From Bacillus massilinigeriensis (GTDB taxonomy: Bacteria; Bacillota; Bacilli; Bacillales; Cytobacillaceae): a stretch of 64,000 nucleotides of DNA. Positions within the stretch are counted from its first letter, which is position 1; each line of letters opens with the position of its first letter. Shown piece after piece: positions 19,006 to 31,705 of the stretch. The stretch lies in the NCBI RefSeq assembly GCF_900111815.1, contig NZ_LT630004.1, forward strand, positions 1,970,293 to 2,034,292. Direction: 5' to 3'. The position numbers were made by a program, and so were the translations under genes. The notes under the pieces are model-generated. The model worked only from the letters and a program-made list of their open reading frames with translations. It did no database searches and had not been told where the DNA came from.

Positions 19006-19932
19006 ATGGGTGTTGTGATACTGTTTCTATTGTTTATCCTCATGTTCATTGCTGGCATGGCCTTACTTCGACAAGGTCTGTTTCACAGTGCAGGATCGTC
19101 CATGAAAAAACAGCTGGAAAAGATGGTCGGCTCCCCATGGAAAGGTTTTGTTTCCGGGTGTATTGCAGCCGCCTTCCTACATAGCAGCTCTGCAGTGATG
19201 GTACTGACAATAGGTTTAATTTCCGCTGGTTTGTTAACCTTCAGGCAATCAATCGGCATCATTCTCGGATCGAATGTTGGGACGACCTTTACCCTTGAAC
19301 TGATAACGATCAATATCGATTTTTTCATTGTTCCGCTTGCTGTCACCGGGGCTATGCTAATTGCTTTCAACTCTTCTCTATTTAAAAATATCGGCAAAGT
19401 TACTTTTGGCATTGCTGCTGTATTTGTTGCCATGAGAGGGTTTACGTTTCTAGCAGGCCCCTTGACAGAATTTACATCGGTTGAGAGCCTGCTGCAACAA
19501 ATGGATAGCAGCCATCTTTGCGCAATCCTTTTAGCGGCAGCCTTTACGGCACTCATCCAATCTAGTACCGCAATGACTGGCATTGTAATGGGATTTTTGG
19601 CACAGGAATTGATGGAATTTGATACAGCACTTGCCGCAATGCTTGGAGCGAACATCGGTACATGCGCTACAGCATTGCTCGCTTCTGCCGGGGCGGGCAA
19701 AGAGGGGCATTTGACTGCATATGCTCATCTTTGGCTTAATATCGGAGGTGCGCTTGCTTTTCTTCCATTGATAGATAGTTATGCGGCGATAGCACCCTTA
19801 ACAGCAGCTCGCCCGGAAGTCCAGCTCGCCCACGCGAGCGTACTGTATAACCTTGTATCTTCCATTGCTGTCCTTCCGTTTGCCGATGGATTTAGCAGGT
19901 TCATTTTAAAATTGCACGGAAGAAATCAATAG
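19006..19932 (+). CDS. yqeW: Na/Pi cotransporter family membrane protein YqeW
   Basis: Polytopic membrane protein of the NptA/PNaS family, presumed sodium-coupled phosphate transporter. Two inverted repeats carry the family motifs: FLHSSSAVM (His where Gln is usual) and LIQSSTAMTG. 308 aa from ATG 19006, which has GAGGGGTGG before it; the frame is open further upstream but without such a site. No PhoU tail. Sits between divergent rpsU and convergent mtaB as in B. subtilis. Confidence 0.92.
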   Translation: MGVVILFLLFILMFIAGMALLRQGLFHSAGSSMKKQLEKMVGSPWKGFVSGCIAAAFLHSSSAVMVLTIGLISAGLLTFRQSIGIILGSNVGTTFTLELITINIDFFIVPLAVTGAMLIAFNSSLFKNIGKVTFGIAAVFVAMRGFTFLAGPLTEFTSVESLLQQMDSSHLCAILLAAAFTALIQSSTAMTGIVMGFLAQELMEFDTALAAMLGANIGTCATALLASAGAGKEGHLTAYAHLWLNIGGALAFLPLIDSYAAIAPLTAARPEVQLAHASVLYNLVSSIAVLPFADGFSRFILKLHGRNQ

Positions 19933-19933
19933 A

Positions 19934-19967
19934 TAAAAATGGCCATGCCGCTTATGCGACATGGCCT
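19934..19967 (-). terminator. bidirectional terminator between yqeW and mtaB
   Basis: GGCCATG..CATGGCC stem with inner CGC/GCG pairs and one mismatch (19941-19966), followed on the minus strand by ATTTTTATC. It ends the hrcA operon after mtaB; the plus side has only a weak T stretch. Confidence 0.75.
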
Positions 19968-19986
19968 GTTCCTCAATAACTATTAG

Positions 19987-21333
19987 CTACAATACCGCTG
20001 ATTTTTCCTCCCGTTTTTCCACGATCCTTACAAATTCACCAATGCAATAAGGGTAACCAGCTTTTGAGATTTTCACTTTCACAATGCAGCCAACCATGTC
20101 TTCCTTTGCCGGGAAAGCTATTTTCAAGTAATTATCCGTATAGCCGGCATAAAAACCCGCACCTGCTTCCCTGAAAGGCTCTTCAGGAATGACCTCGAGC
20201 ACTTCACCTTCAAAGCTGGATGCGTATTCTTTAGCCAACTGGTCGGATAGATTAATCAGCCTGTGAACTCTTTCGCTTTTCACTTCCTCATCGACCTGAT
20301 CCTCCATTCGTGCAGCAGGAGTTCCAGTTCGTTTTGAGTATGGAAAAACATGCAGTTCGGAAAATTTGTGTTTCTTAATAAAGTCATACGTTTCCATGAA
20401 TTCTTCTTCTGTTTCCCCCGGAAAACCAACAATAACATCCGAAGTGACAGCCAATCCAGGAAGCGCCATTTTTAATCGCTCGATTCTCTCAGCAAAAAAC
20501 TCCATTGTATATTTCCGTCTCATCCTCTTTAAAACGGTATTGGAACCCGATTGAATTGGAATGTGGAGATGGCGAACAATAATCTTCGATTGATCGATTA
20601 CATCAATAACTTCATCCGTAATTTGGCTCGCCTCGATGGAGGAGATACGCAAACGTTTAAGTCCCTTCACTTCCGCTTCGATATCGCGTAGAAGCCCGGC
20701 AAAGTTGTAATCTTTCATGTCTTCGCCATACCCGCCTGTATGAATGCCTGTCAGCACGATTTCTTTGTAGCCTGCGTCTACTAGCTGCTGTGCCTGGCGT
20801 ATTACTTCCTGTGGATCACGCGAACGCATAAGGCCGCGCGCCCATGGAATGATACAGAAAGTACAAAAATTATTGCACCCCTCCTGTATTTTAAGGGAAG
20901 CTCTTGTGCGATCGGTGAATGCTGGAACATCAAGCTCTTCATATACACGGTTTTTCATGATGTTTCGAACTCCATTAATCGGCTGTCGCTCTCTCTTATA
21001 CTGCTCGATGTAACCTAACATTTTCGTCCTGTCTTGTGTTCCGACAACTACATCGACTCCAGGGATTGCCATAATTTCGGCGGGAGAAGTCTGAGCATAG
21101 CAGCCTGTTACACAAATAACCGCATCCGGGTTTTTTCTAACTGCCCTTCGGATTACTTGGCGGCTTTTTTTATCCCCTGTATTGGTCACCGTACATGTAT
21201 TAATAACATAAACATCGGAAGCTGATTCGAATTCAACTCTTTCATAGCCCTGTTCCTTGAACAGCTGCCAGATGGCTTCTGTTTCGTAATGATTGACTTT
21301 GCAGCCAAGTGTATGGAAAGCCACTTTGGGCAT
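19987..21333 (-). CDS. mtaB: tRNA t6A37 methylthiotransferase MtaB
   Basis: Radical SAM enzyme converting t6A37 to ms2t6A37 in tRNAs reading ANN codons. N-terminal UPF0004 domain with cluster cysteines Cys11, Cys47 and Cys78, radical SAM motif CNNFCTFC (Cys153, 157, 160), and a C-terminal TRAM domain (about 380-440). 448 aa. Last gene of the dnaK operon, 6 bp after rsmE. Called yqeV in B. subtilis. Confidence 0.96.
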   Translation of the reverse strand: MPKVAFHTLGCKVNHYETEAIWQLFKEQGYERVEFESASDVYVINTCTVTNTGDKKSRQVIRRAVRKNPDAVICVTGCYAQTSPAEIMAIPGVDVVVGTQDRTKMLGYIEQYKRERQPINGVRNIMKNRVYEELDVPAFTDRTRASLKIQEGCNNFCTFCIIPWARGLMRSRDPQEVIRQAQQLVDAGYKEIVLTGIHTGGYGEDMKDYNFAGLLRDIEAEVKGLKRLRISSIEASQITDEVIDVIDQSKIIVRHLHIPIQSGSNTVLKRMRRKYTMEFFAERIERLKMALPGLAVTSDVIVGFPGETEEEFMETYDFIKKHKFSELHVFPYSKRTGTPAARMEDQVDEEVKSERVHRLINLSDQLAKEYASSFEGEVLEVIPEEPFREAGAGFYAGYTDNYLKIAFPAKEDMVGCIVKVKISKAGYPYCIGEFVRIVEKREEKSAVL

Positions 21334-21339
21334 TTAAAT

Positions 21340-22089
21340 TCACCTCATTAGTTCAGTTTGATAGGATGCTGCTGAAAGCAAATACAATGGAGCTGTTTCT
21401 GTCCGCAATATGCGAGGGCCAAGCGAACATTCGCGGAAACCGTTCTCTTTCAGGAATGCAACTTCCCCTTCAGACAGACCGCCTTCCGGACCGAAAACAG
21501 CAAACAGTGTTTCACCTGCTTTCATACTGCCAAGCGTTTTTGCAAGATTTGATGTTTCCCCTCGTCTCGCTTCCTCTTCATACGCAATCAGCTTATATGA
21601 GCAGTCGGTGGAAAGGTCCGCAAGCTCTTTTATGGAAACAGGTGAAAAAACGCGTGGGATTCGACTGCGATGCGACTGCTCCGCAGCTTCCTTTGCAATT
21701 TTCATCAAACGTTCTGTTTTTTTGCCTGCCTTTTTTTCATCCCATTTCACTACGGAGCGGGATGCAGCAAAAGGGACAAACGCTGTCGCTCCCAGTTCTG
21801 TGCCTTTTTGGATAATATACTCCAATTTGTCCCCTTTAGGCAAACCGCTCGCTATTGTAATCGAAACGGGCAATTCAGAAGACCTTTCCTCCCATTCTAC
21901 AATGGCTGCTTCAGCGTGTTCACCGGTAATATTTACAAGTTCACATAATGCAGTCCTGCCGTCAGGACTAACACAAAAAATCCGATCTCCTATAACCATT
22001 CGCATCACTTTCATGATATGCCGAGCATCTTCACCGCAAATAGTGAACATGCCTTCCACAGGAACGGATTCTGTAAAATATCGCTGCAC
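21340..22089 (-). CDS. rsmE: 16S rRNA m3U1498 methyltransferase RsmE
   Basis: SPOUT methyltransferase of 16S rRNA U1498. C-terminal knot region contains FGPEGGLSEGEV and LGPRILRTETAPL. I start at GTG 22089 (MQRYF, like B. subtilis YqeU) because GGAGG lies 8 bp before it; the frame also opens at TTG 22104, but that overlaps the ribosome binding site. 249 aa. Between prmA and mtaB in the dnaK operon. Confidence 0.95.
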   Translation of the reverse strand: MQRYFTESVPVEGMFTICGEDARHIMKVMRMVIGDRIFCVSPDGRTALCELVNITGEHAEAAIVEWEERSSELPVSITIASGLPKGDKLEYIIQKGTELGATAFVPFAASRSVVKWDEKKAGKKTERLMKIAKEAAEQSHRSRIPRVFSPVSIKELADLSTDCSYKLIAYEEEARRGETSNLAKTLGSMKAGETLFAVFGPEGGLSEGEVAFLKENGFRECSLGPRILRTETAPLYLLSAASYQTELMR

Positions 22090-22157
22090 TAAAACGACCT
22101 CCAAGCACCTTTAGTATTGTCGGCAGAAACGCCGAAACTTTCATGAAAGGAAAAGCA

Positions 22158-22188
22158 GAAAAAAGGGGTAAATTAATGCCCCTTTTTC
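22158..22188 (-). terminator. terminator-like hairpin between prmA and rsmE
   Basis: AAAAAGGGG/CCCCTTTTTT stem with a 10-nt loop on the minus strand. Inside the operon, so it may be partial, lowering expression of rsmE and mtaB. Confidence 0.7.
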
Positions 22189-22198
22189 TCGTTCAGGC

Positions 22199-23137
22199 CT
22201 ATTTCCTTACTGCAACGATTGCTACCCAGTCTTCCATCGAAAGGATTTCTTCAATGTGAAATCCTGCTTCCAACATTTTTTGTTTAACCAAGTCTTTCTT
22301 TTGTTGGATGATTCCAGAAGCAATGAATTTTCCTCCCGATTTTACAACCTTTGCCGCATCCTCAGCAAAACGTAATATTACTTCTGCAAGGATGTTCGCG
22401 ACGACAATGTCTGCGCCTGCTTCGATACCATCAAGAAGATTACTTTGCTTAACCTTTGTTACTTCTTGTGTCTGATTTAACTTGATGTTAAGCCTTGCTA
22501 CATTGACTGCTACCTCGTCCAAATCAAGCGCCTCTATTTCTGAAGCTCCCAATTTTGCTGCTGCGATACTTAGAACCCCCGACCCTGTGCCCACGTCTAT
22601 TACACGGTCATGAGCCTTGACGTTGCGTTCAAGAGCTTGAATGCACATGACCGTAGTTGGATGCGTACCTGTACCAAATGCCATACCGGGGTCGAGCTCG
22701 ATAATCAGTTCATCGCTATTCACAGGCTGGTAATCTTCCCAGGTTGGAACAATGGTGAATTTCTCAGAGATCTTAACAGGGTTATAGTATTTTTTCCAGG
22801 CTGTCGCCCAATCTTCTTCATTTACCTCACTGATTGTCACCTTGTTTTTCCCAATATCAATATTGTAAAGGACAAGATTATTGATCGCCGCTTTAATTTC
22901 TTCAACCGTTTCCCCAAGAAAACTGTTTACAGGCAAGTAAGCTTTTACGATAACGCCTTCGGCAGGATAATCGGCTGGATTCAACTGATAAATCTCACCG
23001 AACTGGTCTTCTCTATCCCTATGCAATTCAAACGGGTCTTCGATGACCACACCGCTTGCTCCTGCTTCATGAAGGATGTTAGAGATCGGCTCGATTGCCT
23101 CATTCGTTGTCAAAATGCTGATTTCTGACCATTTCAT
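22199..23137 (-). CDS. prmA: ribosomal protein L11 methyltransferase PrmA
   Basis: SAM-dependent enzyme that trimethylates L11. N-terminal L11-binding domain (about residues 1-110), SAM motif [13 protein letters not shown], and post-I segment [10 protein letters not shown]. 312 aa from ATG 23137 (MKWSEISIL), the conserved start; an upstream in-frame GTG (23164) overlaps the dnaJ stop and is less likely. Member of the dnaK operon. Confidence 0.95.
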   Translation of the reverse strand: MKWSEISILTTNEAIEPISNILHEAGASGVVIEDPFELHRDREDQFGEIYQLNPADYPAEGVIVKAYLPVNSFLGETVEEIKAAINNLVLYNIDIGKNKVTISEVNEEDWATAWKKYYNPVKISEKFTIVPTWEDYQPVNSDELIIELDPGMAFGTGTHPTTVMCIQALERNVKAHDRVIDVGTGSGVLSIAAAKLGASEIEALDLDEVAVNVARLNIKLNQTQEVTKVKQSNLLDGIEAGADIVVANILAEVILRFAEDAAKVVKSGGKFIASGIIQQKKDLVKQKMLEAGFHIEEILSMEDWVAIVAVRK

Positions 23138-23156
23138 AATAGTTGCAGCTCCAATC

Positions 23157-24278
23157 TTAATCACCTTTGAAGGCGCGCTTCACTTTAGAGAAAAAGCTTT
23201 CTTCGTGTTCGCCAAGAGGCGTTTGCCCGCTTACATCTGCAAACTCTCTTAACAGTTCCTTCTGTTTTTCGGTCAGCTTTGTAGGAGTCATGATACGAAC
23301 AATTGTATGCTGGTCACCAGTACCATATCCTCTAACATTCGGCACTCCTTTCCCCTTCAAGCGGAATCTTGTTCCAGTCTGCGTCCCAGCTGGAATTTTA
23401 AGCTTTACCTTGCCATGGAGCGTCGGTACTTCAATCTCATCTCCAATAGCAGCTTGTACGAACGTAATCGGCATTTCACAGTAAATATCATCACCATCGC
23501 GCTCAAAAAATTCGTGGGAACGAATATGGAAAACAATATAAAGATCGCCTGAAGGGCCTCCATTGGTGCCAGGTTCTCCTTTTCCAGCTACTCTTAGCTG
23601 TTGGCCATCATCTACACCTGCCGGTATCTTGACATGGATTTTCCGCCTCTTCTGAACTTTTCCGGAACCATGGCAGCTTGAACATTTTTGTTTGATTTCT
23701 TTACCGCTTCCATTACAGTATGGACATGTACGTCGATTGACAATCCTGCCAAACGGTGTATTCTGCTCCACATTAAGTTGACCACTGCCATGACAATGCT
23801 TACATGTTTCAGGTTTCGTTCCAGGTTTGGCCCCAGACCCATCACATGTCTCACATGTTTCTTCACGCGGAATTTCAATATCCGTTTCTTTCCCGAACAC
23901 AGCTTCTTCAAAGCTTAATGTCATCGTATATTGGAGATCGGCACCTTGCCGAGGCGCATTTGGATCTCGCCGCCTTCCTCCACCTCCAAAGAACGAATTG
24001 AAAATATCTTCAAATCCGCCAAAACCGCCGCCAAAATCCCCACCGCCAAAGCCTTGGTTAGGATCAGTATGACCAAATTGATCATAGTGAGCACGCTTTT
24101 GTTCATCACTAAGTACTTCGTATGCTTCTTTTACTTCTTTAAATTTTTCATCGGCATCCGGCTCTTTGTTTATATCCGGATGATACTTTTTGGATAGCTT
24201 CCGATAAGCTTTTTTTATTTCGTCCTTAGTAGCACTCTTCGCTACACCGAGGACGTCATAGTAATCCCTTTTCGACAT
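23157..24278 (-). CDS. dnaJ: chaperone DnaJ
   Basis: Hsp40 co-chaperone that stimulates DnaK ATPase. J domain with HPD at 33-35, Gly/Phe-rich stretch (about 75-110), four CxxCxGxG zinc repeats (about 145-205), then two C-terminal beta domains. Start taken at ATG 24278 ([11 protein letters not shown]), behind GGGAGTGG. About 373 aa. Follows dnaK after a terminator-like hairpin. Confidence 0.97.
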   Translation of the reverse strand: MSKRDYYDVLGVAKSATKDEIKKAYRKLSKKYHPDINKEPDADEKFKEVKEAYEVLSDEQKRAHYDQFGHTDPNQGFGGGDFGGGFGGFEDIFNSFFGGGGRRRDPNAPRQGADLQYTMTLSFEEAVFGKETDIEIPREETCETCDGSGAKPGTKPETCKHCHGSGQLNVEQNTPFGRIVNRRTCPYCNGSGKEIKQKCSSCHGSGKVQKRRKIHVKIPAGVDDGQQLRVAGKGEPGTNGGPSGDLYIVFHIRSHEFFERDGDDIYCEMPITFVQAAIGDEIEVPTLHGKVKLKIPAGTQTGTRFRLKGKGVPNVRGYGTGDQHTIVRIMTPTKLTEKQKELLREFADVSGQTPLGEHEESFFSKVKRAFKGD

Positions 24279-24383
24279 GATTACCACTCCCGAATCTTTT
24301 CACATAAAAATTATTTTAACATTCCGCTATAAAAAAACGCAATCATTTCATCATTTATGCACCTAGTTCTCATCTCGTTCAAA

Positions 24384-24420
24384 GAAAAAGCCAAAGTCAA
24401 GAGAATCCCTGACTTTGACT
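24384..24420 (-). terminator. terminator-like hairpin between dnaK and dnaJ
   Basis: GTCAAAGTCA/TGACTTTGGC stem (one G-T pair), 10-nt loop, followed by TTTTTC on the minus strand, just past the dnaK stop. Likely partial, keeping DnaJ below DnaK. Confidence 0.75.
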
Positions 24421-24434
24421 CTGGTGTCTGTTTC

Positions 24435-26877
<2,443 letters not shown>

Positions 26878-26912
26878 GCTTGTCACCTCCCAAAAAAGGT
26901 TAAATTAATCTA

Positions 26913-26954
26913 TAAAAAAGCAGTGCTGGCATCAAAAAAGATGCCGCAGCTTTT
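26913..26954 (-). terminator. imperfect hairpin between hrcA and grpE
   Basis: GGCATC/GATGCC core extended by AAAAGC/GCTTTTTT with internal mismatches, and a T run on the minus strand. Could be a partial terminator or an mRNA processing site. Confidence 0.5.
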
Positions 26955-26995
26955 CCACCATTGTACTTCTTGGTCTTTCAACACTATTGCCACCA

Positions 26996-28027
26996 TCAAC
27001 CGTTTTGATACAGCTTTGTCAAGACTGCCGACATGTCCGCGCTGACGATTTTCAACAACGGAATGACACGGGAATACTCCATTCTCGTTGGACCAAGCAT
27101 TGCAATCGTTCCTAACTTCTCCGCCCCGACAGAGTAGGTTGCAGTTATGAGACTGCAGTTCTCCATTGCAGAGTTATTGTTTTCTCGGCCTATTTTAACG
27201 CTAATACCTTCAGGATTTTGCCGAATCATTTCAGAAAGACCATCCTCCTGCTCAATCATCGACATGAGGCCTCTGACTTTTTCCAGGTCCGTAAAATCAG
27301 GCTGATTCAGCATATTCGTTTTGCCGCCAAAAAAAATTTTTTCGTTAGAGGGAATTTTGAATGTTTCCCCTAGCACCTCTGTCATTAAATCATAATTTTG
27401 GATATGGCGACGAAGAATTGCGGCAATCTCCTTATAGATTTTCGCATTCAACTCTACCAGCGGAACCCCTGAAAGCTTCTCGTTTAAAATATTGACCATT
27501 TTCTCCACTTCGCTTGGACTAACGCCTGAAGGGAAATGGAAGGTGCGGTTTTCGACATGCCCTGTATCCGTCACGATAATGGCTGTGGCTGTCTCCCTGT
27601 TCAATGGGACAATCTGCAGCCTTCTTAGGCGATTATCTTTTACCGCCGGTCCAAGCACGATAGAAGTATAACTTGTCATTTCAGACAGAATTCTGGCGGA
27701 TTTTTGAACTATCTTCTCTAGTTCATAAATCCTCTCAGCAAAAATCGACTTAATGATCCTGAGATCGGCTGATTGGAGTTCCTGTGGCGCAAGCAAATGA
27801 TCCACATAATATCTGTAGCCTTTTTCAGATGGTATCCTGCCTGATGAAGTGTGCGTCTTCTCGATAAAACCCAGCTCTTCCAAATCGGCCATCTCGTTCC
27901 TGATTGTCGCGGAACTGAAAGATATCTCTTCTTTCTTCGACAGGCTTCTTGAACCCACTGGAAGGGCATAACGAATAAAGTCATCAACAATTACCTGTAG
28001 AATTAACACTTGACGGTCCGTTAACAA
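26996..28027 (-). CDS. hrcA: heat-inducible repressor HrcA
   Basis: Represses class I heat-shock genes by binding CIRCE; activity depends on GroEL. N-terminal winged helix (about residues 1-75, with [21 protein letters not shown]) and a GAF-like regulatory part. 343 aa, starting at TTG 28027 behind AGGGGTGATG. First gene of the operon, directly downstream of CIRCE, hence autoregulated. Confidence 0.96.
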   Translation of the reverse strand: MLTDRQVLILQVIVDDFIRYALPVGSRSLSKKEEISFSSATIRNEMADLEELGFIEKTHTSSGRIPSEKGYRYYVDHLLAPQELQSADLRIIKSIFAERIYELEKIVQKSARILSEMTSYTSIVLGPAVKDNRLRRLQIVPLNRETATAIIVTDTGHVENRTFHFPSGVSPSEVEKMVNILNEKLSGVPLVELNAKIYKEIAAILRRHIQNYDLMTEVLGETFKIPSNEKIFFGGKTNMLNQPDFTDLEKVRGLMSMIEQEDGLSEMIRQNPEGISVKIGRENNNSAMENCSLITATYSVGAEKLGTIAMLGPTRMEYSRVIPLLKIVSADMSAVLTKLYQNG

Positions 28028-28042
28028 CAGTCATCACCCCTG

Positions 28043-28069
28043 TTAGCACTCTCTTAAGATGAGTGCTAA
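28043..28069. promoter_or_regulatory. CIRCE operator (HrcA binding site)
   Basis: Perfect TTAGCACTC-N9-GAGTGCTAA inverted repeat, between the hrcA promoter and its start codon. Confidence 0.98.
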
Positions 28070-28079
28070 TTCTAATAAT

Positions 28080-28108
28080 AAATTATCAATAATGAGCCCC
28101 AATGTCAA
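28080..28108 (-). promoter_or_regulatory. sigma-A promoter of the hrcA-dnaK operon
   Basis: TTGACA (28108-28103), 17 bp, TAATTT (28085-28080) on the minus strand, ending 10 bp before CIRCE, so transcripts begin with the operator. Confidence 0.82.
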
Positions 28109-28130
28109 TAATTTGATACGAAAGATAATC

Positions 28131-29267
28131 TTATACCGAAAGGAATGACTGGAACACCTCGTTACCAAGGAATTTTCCTTTCTTGGTTAGCCTGATTCTT
28201 TCTTCCTTACATTCCAAAAGGCCTCTCGCTGTAAGGCTGGATATTGCGGAACGGAACAACACAGAGGCATCCTTGCCGAATTTCTCGTGAAAATGTCGAA
28301 GCGAGACACCTTCTGTCTTTCTTAGGCCAAGAAACATTTCTTCTTCCATCATTTCCACCAACGTTACTTCATGCAAATGAATCAACGGAAAAACACCTTC
28401 CTGTATGGGTTCCATATATTTCTTCAGCGGACCATAATTGGATACACGCCTGCCATTTACATAGCCATGCGCTCCGGCACCAAATCCATAGTATTCCTCG
28501 TTGTTCCAGTATGTTAAGTTATGGATACTTTCATATCCCGGAACAGCAAAATTGCTGATTTCGTATTGCTCCCTGCCATGTCGCTCCATTTCATCCATTA
28601 ATATTTCATACATCTCCGCCTCCGTTTCTTCTGCTGGAAGTGTAAGCTTCCCCCTGTTCACCAGGTTGTAGAAGACCGTTTTAGGTTCTATGATAAGAGA
28701 ATAGCCGGAGTAATGAGGAAGATCCAGGCTTAAAGCCTGTTTGAGCGAGACCTGAAAGTCCGCTGCTGTCTGTCCCGGTAAACTGTAAATTAAATCAATG
28801 CTGATGTTATGAAAGCCTGTCATCTTGGCCTCTTCTATCGCTTTATAAACATCCGCCGCCCTGTGCGATCTACCGATTGACTGAAGTAGTTCATCGTTAA
28901 AAGATTGAACTCCAAAACTCAAACGATTTACACCGCCTGCTTTCAATATTTCCAATTTCCCCCTCGAAAGGTCACCTGGATTGGCTTCGAACGTATACTC
29001 TTTTACCGAATTGCTATATAGATGTCTGCCAATTGCATCAACAAGAAACTGGAGCTGTTCTTCATTCAGCGCTGTCGGTGTACCTCCCCCTACAAATATT
29101 GTTTCGATTCCACCGCTTGGATTCGATGCAACCCTCATGCTGAATTCCTTTTCCAAGCTCCTCAAATAGTCACCAACCGGCTGCCTATCCATCAACACTT
29201 TATTAAAGTCACAATAATGGCAAATATGGTGGCAAAATGGTATATGGATATATGCTGCTTGTGCCAA
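28131..29267 (-). CDS. hemW: heme chaperone HemW (radical SAM, HemN-like)
   Basis: Radical SAM protein related to coproporphyrinogen dehydrogenase; HemW members bind and pass on heme. Cluster motif C-HHI-C-HY-C (Cys12, 16, 19) and FVGGGTPTALN follow. The extra upstream cysteine of true HemN is absent, favouring HemW. I start at TTG 29267, which has GGAAGTGAT at correct distance; GTG 29276 is the alternative. 378 aa. Named yqeR/hemN in older Bacillus annotation. Confidence 0.92.
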   Translation of the reverse strand: MAQAAYIHIPFCHHICHYCDFNKVLMDRQPVGDYLRSLEKEFSMRVASNPSGGIETIFVGGGTPTALNEEQLQFLVDAIGRHLYSNSVKEYTFEANPGDLSRGKLEILKAGGVNRLSFGVQSFNDELLQSIGRSHRAADVYKAIEEAKMTGFHNISIDLIYSLPGQTAADFQVSLKQALSLDLPHYSGYSLIIEPKTVFYNLVNRGKLTLPAEETEAEMYEILMDEMERHGREQYEISNFAVPGYESIHNLTYWNNEEYYGFGAGAHGYVNGRRVSNYGPLKKYMEPIQEGVFPLIHLHEVTLVEMMEEEMFLGLRKTEGVSLRHFHEKFGKDASVLFRSAISSLTARGLLECKEERIRLTKKGKFLGNEVFQSFLSV

Positions 29268-29311
29268 TAGAATCACTTCCCGTCTACTTTATCCCGGACT
29301 GCCGGATGGAG

Positions 29312-29358
29312 CAAAAAAAGGTTAGAACGCCAACTGTCAGAACAGGGCCTTCTAACCT
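29312..29358 (-). terminator. terminator after lepA
   Basis: AGGTTAGAA/TTCTAACCT stem around a 22-nt loop, followed by a seven-T run on the minus strand. Confidence 0.85.
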
Positions 29359-29365
29359 CTGGGGG

Positions 29366-31201
29366 TTACTTTTTCGTGCTGCTATCGTCCATTTTCAATA
29401 CAGCCATGAATGCTTCCTGTGGAACCTCTACCGAACCCACCTGCTTCATCCGCTTCTTACCTTCCTTCTGCTTTTCCAGAAGTTTTCTTTTCCTGGAGAT
29501 GTCACCGCCGTAGCATTTCGCAAGAACATTTTTTCTCATTGCTTTGATGGTCGAACGCGCAACAATTTTTTGGCCTACCGCGGCTTGGATCGGTACTTCA
29601 AATTGCTGACGAGGAATAAGTTCCTTTAGCTTGTCGACGATCACTTTTCCTCTTTCATAGGCGAAGTCTTTATGCACAATAAAGCTTAAGGCATCCACTT
29701 TTTCTGCATTGAGGAGAATATCCATCTTCATCAGCTTTGAAGGCTTATAGCCTATTAGTTCGTAGTCAAAGGAAGCATATCCTTTTGTATTAGATTTCAG
29801 CTGATCAAAGAAGTCATAAACAATTTCGGAAAGGGGAACTTCATATACGATGCTTACCCTTGTTTCATCAAGGTATTGCATATCGATAAAATTACCCCGT
29901 TTTTGTTGGCATAATTCCATGATCGGTCCGACGAATTCGTTCGGTGCCATCATGGTAGCTTTAACATAAGGTTCTTCAATCCGCTCGATTTTCTGCGGAT
30001 CCGGCATATTGGATGGGTTATCCACCTTTATCTCTGTTCCATCGGTCATGATGACATGATAGATAACGCTCGGTGCGGTAGTGATGAGATCAATGTTAAA
30101 TTCTCGTTCAATCCGCTCCTGAATAATTTCCATATGGAGAAGACCAAGGAAACCACAGCGGAAACCAAATCCGAGCGCCTGGGAAGTTTCTGGTTCAAAC
30201 TGCAGGGCAGAATCGTTCAATTCCAGCTTCTCCAACGCTTCACGTAAATCATTAAATCGTGCAGAATCAATTGGGTAAAGTCCGCAATATACCATTGGGT
30301 TCAGCTTGCGGTAACCTGGAAGCGGTTCTGTCGCTCCATTCTTCGAATTTGTAATGGTATCTCCAACTCGGGTATCCCCAACGTTTTTGATCGCTGCTGT
30401 CAGGAAGCCTACGTTTCCAACCGATAGTTCGTCAACCGGGAGAGCCTTAGGTGTAAAGACGCCGACTTCGGTTACTTCAAATTCTTTCCCAGTCGCCATC
30501 ATCCTAACTTTATCGCCAACCTTCACGCTGCCATCCACTACACGTATGTAGGCAACGACACCCCGATATGCATCATAGAGCGAATCGAAAATAAGCGCTT
30601 TAAGCGGAGCATCCGGGTCCCCTTGTGGTGCAGGGACCTTCTCAACCACTTGCTCTAAAATATCTTCGATGCCGATTCCCGCTTTAGCAGAAGCGAGCAC
30701 CGCTTCTGATGCATCAAGGCCGATAACATCTTCTATTTCGCCTCTGACCCGTTCCGGATCCGCACTTGGCAGATCAATTTTGTTAATCACAGGGATAATT
30801 TCCAGATCATTATCAAGCGCGAGGTAGACGTTTGCTAAAGTCTGTGCTTCAATTCCCTGGGCCGCATCTACAACAAGCACCGCACCTTCACACGCTGCAA
30901 GACTCCTGGAAACTTCATAAGTAAAATCGACATGACCCGGCGTGTCGATCAAATGGAACGTGTAAGTTTCTCCATCCTTCGCTTTATATTTCAATTGGAC
31001 GGAATTAAGCTTGATGGTGATACCTCTTTCTCGCTCAAGATCCATGGAATCCAACAGCTGGTCCTTCATTTCCCTTGCTGTTAGCGCATTGGTCTTTTCT
31101 AAGATTCTATCAGCCAATGTTGATTTGCCATGGTCTATATGAGCAATAATGGAAAAATTCCGTATTTTCGATTGCCTTGCTAGTTTTTCTTCTCTATTCA
31201 T
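29366..31201 (-). CDS. lepA: elongation factor 4 (LepA)
   Basis: Ribosome-bound translational GTPase. G1 AHIDHGKST near residue 20, G3 DTPGHVDF, G4 NKIDLP, EF-G-like domains II, III and V, and the specific C-terminal domain. 611 aa, typical. ACAGGAGTG precedes ATG. It has its own sigma-A promoter and a terminator, so it is largely independent of its sporulation neighbours. Confidence 0.98.
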   Translation of the reverse strand: MNREEKLARQSKIRNFSIIAHIDHGKSTLADRILEKTNALTAREMKDQLLDSMDLERERGITIKLNSVQLKYKAKDGETYTFHLIDTPGHVDFTYEVSRSLAACEGAVLVVDAAQGIEAQTLANVYLALDNDLEIIPVINKIDLPSADPERVRGEIEDVIGLDASEAVLASAKAGIGIEDILEQVVEKVPAPQGDPDAPLKALIFDSLYDAYRGVVAYIRVVDGSVKVGDKVRMMATGKEFEVTEVGVFTPKALPVDELSVGNVGFLTAAIKNVGDTRVGDTITNSKNGATEPLPGYRKLNPMVYCGLYPIDSARFNDLREALEKLELNDSALQFEPETSQALGFGFRCGFLGLLHMEIIQERIEREFNIDLITTAPSVIYHVIMTDGTEIKVDNPSNMPDPQKIERIEEPYVKATMMAPNEFVGPIMELCQQKRGNFIDMQYLDETRVSIVYEVPLSEIVYDFFDQLKSNTKGYASFDYELIGYKPSKLMKMDILLNAEKVDALSFIVHKDFAYERGKVIVDKLKELIPRQQFEVPIQAAVGQKIVARSTIKAMRKNVLAKCYGGDISRKRKLLEKQKEGKKRMKQVGSVEVPQEAFMAVLKMDDSSTKK

Positions 31202-31244
31202 AAAAGTTCACTCCTGTTAAACTCACGCATGTACACTGCTTTTG

Positions 31245-31273
31245 ATTATAGCAGTCTGGAAATGAAGATTCAA
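31245..31273 (-). promoter_or_regulatory. sigma-A promoter of lepA
   Basis: TTGAAT (31273-31268), 17 bp, TATAAT (31250-31245) on the minus strand, about 45 bp before the lepA start. Confidence 0.85.
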
Positions 31274-31301
31274 TTAGAATCGTGGAGAGCGATGCCATTA
31301 C

Positions 31302-31340
31302 CAAAAAATAAGACTGAGGGGCATTTGCTCCCATCAGTCC
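31302..31340 (-). terminator. terminator after yqxA
   Basis: GACTGAtgGG/CCccTCAGTC hairpin followed by TTATTTTTTG on the minus strand; the 5' arm includes the yqxA stop. Confidence 0.8.
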
Positions 31341-31678
31341 TGGCTTTTCTTCCCGGTTATCCATTCAACTAGATTTCCAACTGCTCCCGTCATTGCATCT
31401 CCCAGCCTTCTTCCCATATCAGAGAAAAAGTTATAGCTTTCCATCTGCTCCAATTTCTCTTTCTTTTTTTTCAAATCTTGCGAAGAAACCTCTGTACCCA
31501 GTACTTCGGTTTCCACCTTTCCTTCTGGACCTTCGCCTACTGTGAATGCGTTTTTCATGGACGGATCTTCATAGCCCCTCATTCTATCCATCCCATCGTT
31601 TGCCAGCTGCATACCTGCCAAAACGCAGATAAACATGAGAGAAGCCAGCAAAAAAGCTTTCAACATAAAAATCTTCAT
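31334..31678 (-). CDS. yqxA: YqxA-like protein (DUF3679)
   Basis: Small protein with one N-terminal transmembrane segment (about residues 5-24) and a soluble, charged part; DUF3679 family, function unknown. 114 aa from ATG 31678, behind AGGTGGCGGGT. It follows spoIIP by 27 bp, as in B. subtilis, so it is probably expressed in sporulation with gpr and spoIIP. Confidence 0.9.
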   Translation of the reverse strand: MKIFMLKAFLLASLMFICVLAGMQLANDGMDRMRGYEDPSMKNAFTVGEGPEGKVETEVLGTEVSSQDLKKKKEKLEQMESYNFFSDMGRRLGDAMTGAVGNLVEWITGKKSQD

Positions 31679-31705
31679 ACCCGCCACCTCTCACGATTGC
31701 CGCAT

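Noticed and set aside
19083-19700. 205-codon open frame on the minus strand opposite yqeW
   Set aside because: Fully antisense to a clear membrane transporter gene; no ribosome binding site and an Ala/Val/Ser-rich product typical of an antisense shadow.
21410-22114. 234-codon open frame on the plus strand opposite rsmE
   Set aside because: Mirror of rsmE codon usage, Ser-rich product, no promoter or ribosome binding site.
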